This document shows positions 14,691 through 18,959 of a stretch of 18,959 bases of DNA, piece by piece. A program made the translations under genes and the position numbers. The notes under the pieces are model-generated. The model saw only the letters and a list, made by a program, of their open reading frames with translations, did no database searches and was not told the origin of the DNA. Source of the DNA: an uncultured Clostridia bacterium (GTDB taxonomy: Bacteria; Bacillota; Clostridia; Christensenellales; UBA1242); the NCBI GenBank assembly GCA_937907645.1, contig CALCWV010000010.1, positions 1-18,959 on the forward strand. Direction: 5' to 3'. How positions within the stretch are numbered: the first letter of the stretch is position 1; each line of letters begins with the position of its first letter.

Positions 14691-14999
14691 TTATTTCTTT
14701 ATTGTTAAGATTTTTAATTCTGTGTATGGTTGTCTGTGTCCTTGCTTTGATCTAACGTTTTTCTTTGGCTTATATTTGAAAACAACAACTTTGTCTTCTT
14801 TGCCATGAGCAAGAACTTCTGCTTCTACAACAGCATCTTTAACAACAGGTGTTCCAACGATAGTATTGTCTCCATCAGAAACAAGAAGAACTTCTAAATT
14901 GATCTTATCTCCAACATTAGCATCAAGCTTTTCAACTCTGATTACTTCGTCAGCAGTAACTTTATATTGTTTTCCACCACATTGAATAACTGCGAACAT
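14691..14999 (-). CDS. rplU: 50S ribosomal protein L21
   Basis: A 102-residue protein with the L21 N-terminus MFAVIQCGGKQYKV and the C-terminal signature FKYKPKKNVRSKQGHRQPYTELKI. It binds 23S rRNA domain I. First gene of rplU-prp-rpmA, with AGGAGG (15008-15013) eight bases before the start, preceded by a strong promoter and a structured leader. Confidence 0.98.
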   Translation of the reverse strand: MFAVIQCGGKQYKVTADEVIRVEKLDANVGDKINLEVLLVSDGDNTIVGTPVVKDAVVEAEVLAHGKEDKVVVFKYKPKKNVRSKQGHRQPYTELKILTIKK

Positions 15000-15014
15000 T
15001 CTTTTTACCTCCTC

Positions 15015-15076
15015 TATCCAAACTCGCTACGCAAAGGTGTCTTACGAACTTCTGGAACCACTCGTATGCGGATACA
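15015..15076 (-). ncRNA. Candidate L21 leader (cis-regulatory RNA upstream of rplU)
   Basis: The mRNA leader has a closing stem TATCC (15074-15070) with GGATA (15019-15015) and an inner stem TACGA (15066-15062) with TCGTA (15047-15043). It includes the stretches CCGCATACGAGTGG and CGTAAGACACC, which I associate with the L21 leader found before rplU in Bacillota. It ends right before AGGAGG, so folding could control access to the ribosome site, the usual autoregulation by L21. The family assignment is from memory and position. Confidence 0.6.
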
Positions 15077-15081
15077 ACGAT

Positions 15082-15110
15082 AATATAACATAATTACGCC
15101 TTTTTGTCAA
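15082..15110 (-). promoter_or_regulatory. Promoter of rplU-prp-rpmA
   Basis: Minus strand: perfect TTGACA (15110-15105), a 17-base spacer, TATATT (15087-15082). The transcript would start at about 15075, at the outer stem of the leader. Strong, as expected for a ribosomal protein operon. Confidence 0.85.
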
Positions 15111-15144
15111 GGGTTTTAGTTATTTCAACTAAACTATTTTCAAC

Positions 15145-15178
15145 AAAAAAAAGCATATCATTGAGATATGCCTTTTTT
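15145..15178 (-). terminator. Terminator after the Ig-like surface protein gene
   Basis: GCATATC (15153-15159) and GATATGC (15165-15171) form the stem around a five-base loop, flanked by runs of A and T that extend the pairing on both sides. The T tract on the minus strand follows the stem, four bases after the stop codon at 15183-15185. Confidence 0.85.
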
Positions 15179-15182
15179 AATT

Positions 15183-18100
15183 TTAGTCTTTCTTTACATC
15201 CTTCTTGTTTTTCTTAACAAGCTTTGTTCCCTTCTTGTTCATTCTAATTCTAGAAATCACGAAGTAAGCGATAACACCTGCAAGAACTAAGCAAGCAAGA
15301 ACGATTAAGATAATTCCAACAGTCTTTGTTGATACTCCTGCTTTCTTTCCTTCTGTAGAAACTTCAAATGTCTTAGTTACAGTTGTTGATTCATTTCCAA
15401 CAGCGTCTGTTGTTGTAACTTTCAATGTGTATGTTCCAGCATTGTCAAGTTTATACTTGTAAGCATTTGTTTCATCTTTCAAAAGGTTTTCGATTTCAAT
15501 AGTGTTTCCGTTGTCGTCAACTCTTGTTAAAACTACTTTCATCTTTGCAAGAAGATTATTTCTCATTTCTGTGTCAGCAGCTTCTGTTCCAGCACCATAT
15601 CCATTGTCTGAAAGAACAATCTTTGAAATATCAAGTGTAAGTTCTTCATTTAAGTTATATTCATCTTTCAAGAAATCTTCTTTGAATGCAACTTCTGGTT
15701 TTTCAGCATCACCAACTTTGATTGTGAAACTCTTTACTCCATCTTTAGCTGAGTATTCAAGTCCATTCTTATCTACAACTTTATAAGTGATTGTGTAAAC
15801 ACCGTTCTTAGTAAATTTGTATTTAATTGTTTCTGTGAACTCAGATAATTTGTATTCCTTTGTTGAGTTATCAGGATCTACGATTGAAACGATTGATTTT
15901 TCTGTATCGATTTCACCTGTTGCTCCAGCTGAGTAAATTACGATTTCTTCATCAAGTTTATAGCTACTGCTGTAGTTTTCACCTGAACCATAGTTGATTT
16001 CAAATGTCTTAGCTGATGAGTTTTCAGAAACTTCAAGTACATATTCATCACTTGTAAGGTCTTGAACTTTTGCTTCTCTCAATGCAGCTTTGATATCATC
16101 TGAAATTGAAGCTTCTTCAAAAGAGTTGTTATCTGGGCGATATTTAATTCCGCTAGCTTCATAGTAAACACCACTTTCATCTGCGCTCAATTTGTTTGCA
16201 TCATAAACAGCAATCTTTGCAGTATATTTGAAAGTATATTTTCCTGCAACTTCAAAAGTATATGTTGTTGCTGTATCCTTCTTAGGTGTAGTAGGTCCGT
16301 TAACTGAAACTGAGTAGAATTTTGCAACTCCGTCTTCGTCAACACCATAGATTTTCTTTCCTTCTGTAAGTCTTGATGTTACTGATGGAATTTCAAGAGT
16401 AACCTTGTCACCTACTGTAGCTTTTCCGTCTCCATTAATTGATGATGGAACGTTAAGTTTAAGATAATCTTTTTCTGTGCTTGTTGCTGTGAAGTAATAG
16501 TATGTTGAAACGATATTGTTAGCTGGGTCTTGAGCTTGAACCATAACTTCGTATCTTCCAGCGAATGGAGGAACAACTTTTCCTGCATTGTAAGTGAATC
16601 TATTTACTCCACCCCATGTTGAGTAGTCTGAGCTTCCTGGTAATGTGCTAATTTCTTCTTTTCTCTTTCCGTCAGCGTCAAGCAAGAATACTTTAACTTT
16701 TGTAGTCATAACTGCTACATAGTCATCTTCATAAACTGTGATAGGAAGATCGATTTCTTCGTTTTGTTTGAATGTTGTGCCAAGTTCTGGCTCAACTTTT
16801 GATACAACTGTAGGAACTACTGTATCGTTGATGTCAGCGATTGCAACTACTTTTACAAAACGTCCTGTTTCACCAAAGTCGTTTGTAGCTTCTGCTTTGA
16901 TTTCAACATATGTTGCACCTTCTGGTGCTTTTGAAAGATCAATCTTAAATTCGTCTTTCAATGTTACGACATCACCAACTGTTGTTGTCTTGTCGCTACC
17001 CAAGTATCTGTATGTTGTAACAACATCCATTCTTGAGTCGATTTCATCTGTTGCAACAGGTTCAGCAAATTCGATAACTTCTTTGCTTGTGTATGAGTCA
17101 GCAAACTTAGTTGTTGTTGTAACTTTTGGAGTTCCTCCGCTTACAACGTTTGCGCTCTCAATTGTCATTGTATAAGAATCTGAAATTGTCTCATTCTCTG
17201 ATTCGTCAACTGCACTATATCTGATTGTATATGTTCCAGTTGTGATTTCATGTGTTGCACTTACGTATGCATATCCGGCAGCTACCAATTCATCTTTCTT
17301 TGATTCAATTTGTTCTGATGTGATTGTTGTGTCGTTTAAAGCTGTCTTAACTGCATCTAATGTGTTGATAACTTTCAAGAATTTGTTATTCTTAAGCCAT
17401 GTATCAGCTTCTGTTTCACTCTTTCCTGCAATAGCTCTTCCAAGAAGATCTGTTGCGTCTAAGTTTGAATATTTGTAATTGAAAATCAAGTTATATGCAT
17501 TGTATTCGCTTACATCGATTGTTGCAGAATTTGAATTTCTGATCTTTCTGTTGAGTGAAATCTTGTCAAGAGTAGAAGCGTTATCTTTAGCACCAATAGC
17601 ATAAATTACAACGTTATCTTTTCCTGTCTTTGTCTTTAATTTTGATGATGCATCTATATATTCTTTAATTCCCTTTGAAAGGTCTCCATCTGTATAGTTC
17701 GAAACATCACTTGCATCGTACATAAATACTTCTGGAGCTTTTGTGTCTTCAACTTTGAATATATGGGCTTGGCTTTCCTTCTTGTTTCCATAGAAATCTT
17801 CTACAGTGTAAACAATTCTGTATTCGCCATCTTTAGCTGGTGTGAATTTTCCATCTACTACAGCGTTTGGAACTTCTTCATAGTCTGATCCGTTCTTGTA
17901 TAAAATCTTTGCTGTGTATTTAACGTTAACTTGTTCAGTTGTTGATGCTCCAACAGAGTTTTTGAATGAAGCTGTTGCTGTTGCACTTGGGATCTCTGCC
18001 TCAACACCTGTTACAAATGTAGGAAGTGATCCAACGTTTGCCTTAAGTTCGTAGTCAACATAGTATCCTTTCTTAACTGTGAAGGTCTTTTCTACACTCT

Positions 18101-18884
18101 TAATGCATTGGTCTTTTGAAGCACCAACTTGTTTTGCATAGTAAGCATAAGTGATTGTGTATTCACCAATTTCAACATCGCTTGCACCAAATACTGATCC
18201 AGGGATTGAGATGTTATTGTTCTCATGTGTTAATCCAATATCATTTCCCTTAGGGCTTCTTACGCTAACAACAACATAGTCATTAGCTGTTCTTTCTGAT
18301 TCAGCCTTTGTGTAGAAAGCAACGTTTTCAACTTTCTCTTCGCTTTCATCATAAACTGTTGGAAGTGGAAGATTAACAGATTTGTAGTTATCTCCGCTCT
18401 TTGCCCCAGCATAGTTAAGATCGTAAACATTAGGCAAAACAGCATCTAGATTTGAATCGAATGATACTGTTGCGTTTGATCTTGTTGCTGTAACTTCATA
18501 GTCCAAAGTATATGTTTTTCCAGCGTTAACATAAGTATAGCAAATGTTGTATGTTCCAACGTTTGTTACTTCAAAAGCTCCATCTTCTACAGGAACTGTT
18601 TCTCCTGTTGAAAGATATGTTACTTTTACGTCAGTAACTGCTGTTCCGCTATTTGGGTTATTTCCGAATGTTGCTGTTCTAATTGTGTATGTACCACCAA
18701 CATTAGCAGTTCCATCACCAGCATTCAAGAGATAAATTGTATTGTCGACTGATGCCTCTGCATAAGAAGTTTCATAGTTAACAGAGAAAGCTGGGAAGCA
18801 TGCTACAGACATAACAGCAGCAAAAGCTAAGGCAGTTCCTTTAACCATTCCTTTCTTACTTTTTACTTGTAAATTTTTATTCAT
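15183..18884 (-). CDS. Large secreted protein of repeated Ig-like domains with C-terminal membrane anchor
   Basis: A 1233-residue protein. A signal peptide (basic 1-15, hydrophobic 16-35, likely cut near residue 42-44) is followed by about 1140 extracellular residues and one membrane segment (about 1188-1213, IILIVLACLVLAGVIAYFV). A 20-residue Lys-rich cytoplasmic tail ends it. Between residues about 110 and 1160 a G-x-Y-x-h-x-Y-x-V/A-x-D strand pattern recurs at least eight times, for example GTYNICYTY, GEYRIVYTVEDFYGN, GTYTIRYSAVDESEN and GTYTLKVTTTDAVGN. This is typical of bacterial Ig-like or cadherin-like beta-sandwich arrays. No LPxTG motif, enzyme signature or S-layer homology domain is seen. 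It likely forms a stalk or scaffold on the cell surface; binding partners are unknown. GAGG lies five bases before the ATG. Confidence 0.9.
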   Translation of the reverse strand: MNKNLQVKSKKGMVKGTALAFAAVMSVACFPAFSVNYETSYAEASVDNTIYLLNAGDGTANVGGTYTIRTATFGNNPNSGTAVTDVKVTYLSTGETVPVEDGAFEVTNVGTYNICYTYVNAGKTYTLDYEVTATRSNATVSFDSNLDAVLPNVYDLNYAGAKSGDNYKSVNLPLPTVYDESEEKVENVAFYTKAESERTANDYVVVSVRSPKGNDIGLTHENNNISIPGSVFGASDVEIGEYTITYAYYAKQVGASKDQCIKSVEKTFTVKKGYYVDYELKANVGSLPTFVTGVEAEIPSATATASFKNSVGASTTEQVNVKYTAKILYKNGSDYEEVPNAVVDGKFTPAKDGEYRIVYTVEDFYGNKKESQAHIFKVEDTKAPEVFMYDASDVSNYTDGDLSKGIKEYIDASSKLKTKTGKDNVVIYAIGAKDNASTLDKISLNRKIRNSNSATIDVSEYNAYNLIFNYKYSNLDATDLLGRAIAGKSETEADTWLKNNKFLKVINTLDAVKTALNDTTITSEQIESKKDELVAAGYAYVSATHEITTGTYTIRYSAVDESENETISDSYTMTIESANVVSGGTPKVTTTTKFADSYTSKEVIEFAEPVATDEIDSRMDVVTTYRYLGSDKTTTVGDVVTLKDEFKIDLSKAPEGATYVEIKAEATNDFGETGRFVKVVAIADINDTVVPTVVSKVEPELGTTFKQNEEIDLPITVYEDDYVAVMTTKVKVFLLDADGKRKEEISTLPGSSDYSTWGGVNRFTYNAGKVVPPFAGRYEVMVQAQDPANNIVSTYYYFTATSTEKDYLKLNVPSSINGDGKATVGDKVTLEIPSVTSRLTEGKKIYGVDEDGVAKFYSVSVNGPTTPKKDTATTYTFEVAGKYTFKYTAKIAVYDANKLSADESGVYYEASGIKYRPDNNSFEEASISDDIKAALREAKVQDLTSDEYVLEVSENSSAKTFEINYGSGENYSSSYKLDEEIVIYSAGATGEIDTEKSIVSIVDPDNSTKEYKLSEFTETIKYKFTKNGVYTITYKVVDKNGLEYSAKDGVKSFTIKVGDAEKPEVAFKEDFLKDEYNLNEELTLDISKIVLSDNGYGAGTEAADTEMRNNLLAKMKVVLTRVDDNGNTIEIENLLKDETNAYKYKLDNAGTYTLKVTTTDAVGNESTTVTKTFEVSTEGKKAGVSTKTVGIILIVLACLVLAGVIAYFVISRIRMNKKGTKLVKKNKKDVKKD

Positions 18885-18921
18885 TGTTACCTCGCTACTT
18901 TAAGTAAATTTTACTTTATTT

Positions 18922-18950
18922 ATTTTAATATAAATAACAACATAAGTCAA
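18922..18950 (-). promoter_or_regulatory. Promoter of the Ig-like surface protein gene, with palindrome at the start site
   Basis: Minus strand: TTGACT (18950-18945), a 17-base spacer, TAAAAT (18927-18922), each one base off consensus. The predicted start, near 18915, coincides with the palindrome AGTAAA-T-TTTACT (18903-18915). A repressor bound there would block initiation; the palindrome could also be a chance product of AT-rich sequence. Confidence 0.6.
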
Positions 18951-18959
18951 GAAAATAAA

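Noticed and set aside
1..18959. UGA recoded as tryptophan.
   Set aside because: Several genes end at TGA, tryptophan is TGG in conserved motifs, and the tRNA has anticodon CCA.

Overview
The window looks like chromosome of a low-GC Gram-positive bacterium, most likely a Clostridia-type member of the Bacillota. The evidence is strong AGGAGG-type ribosome binding sites, TTGACA/TATAAT promoters with 17-base spacers, T-rich intrinsic terminators, a DnaD-like/DnaI helicase-loading pair, the rplU-prp-rpmA operon with a cleavable N-terminal extension on L27, and the floA-yqfC-yqfD cluster that also occurs in Bacillus. YqfC and YqfD are sporulation-associated families, so a spore-forming lineage is likely. 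UGA is read as stop: TGG and a tRNA-Trp(CCA) serve tryptophan. The genus cannot be fixed from the sequence.

Layout. (1) 1-4583, minus strand: two predicted lipoproteins, a very large one with InlB-type B repeats whose C-terminus lies outside the window, and an M1-family metallopeptidase. (2) 4623-7076, plus strand: a divergent promoter region, then a two-gene replication operon (DnaD-domain protein with four helical units, DnaI-like AAA+ loader) closed by a terminator. (3) 7119-7736, minus: a small metallo-beta-lactamase-fold hydrolase. (4) 7806-8326: tRNA-Trp with a clear promoter, followed by about 400 bases without a protein gene. This stretch is full of short hairpins and holds extra direct and inverted copies of the tRNA 3' arm. 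(5) 8327-13150, minus: one tightly packed operon nfeD-floA-orf162-yqfC-yqfD-ybeY-era, covering membrane microdomain, sporulation and ribosome-maturation functions. (6) 13202-14077, minus: an OGG1-type DNA glycosylase with its own promoter and terminator. (7) 14081-15110, minus: rplU-prp-rpmA with a structured 5' leader that resembles the L21 leader. (8) 15145-18959, minus: a 1233-residue secreted, membrane-anchored protein made of repeated Ig-like domains, with its own promoter and terminator.

Most of the window is housekeeping. The least explained part is 7895-8293. There a 20-base piece of the tRNA-Trp T arm and acceptor reappears inverted (19 of 20 bases), its 3' end reappears as a perfect 22-base direct repeat, and the space between and after is a chain of short hairpins. 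This resembles a small non-autonomous element linked to a tRNA 3' end. Second in interest are the four regular ~85-residue units in the DnaD-like protein and the shortened active-site loop of Prp.
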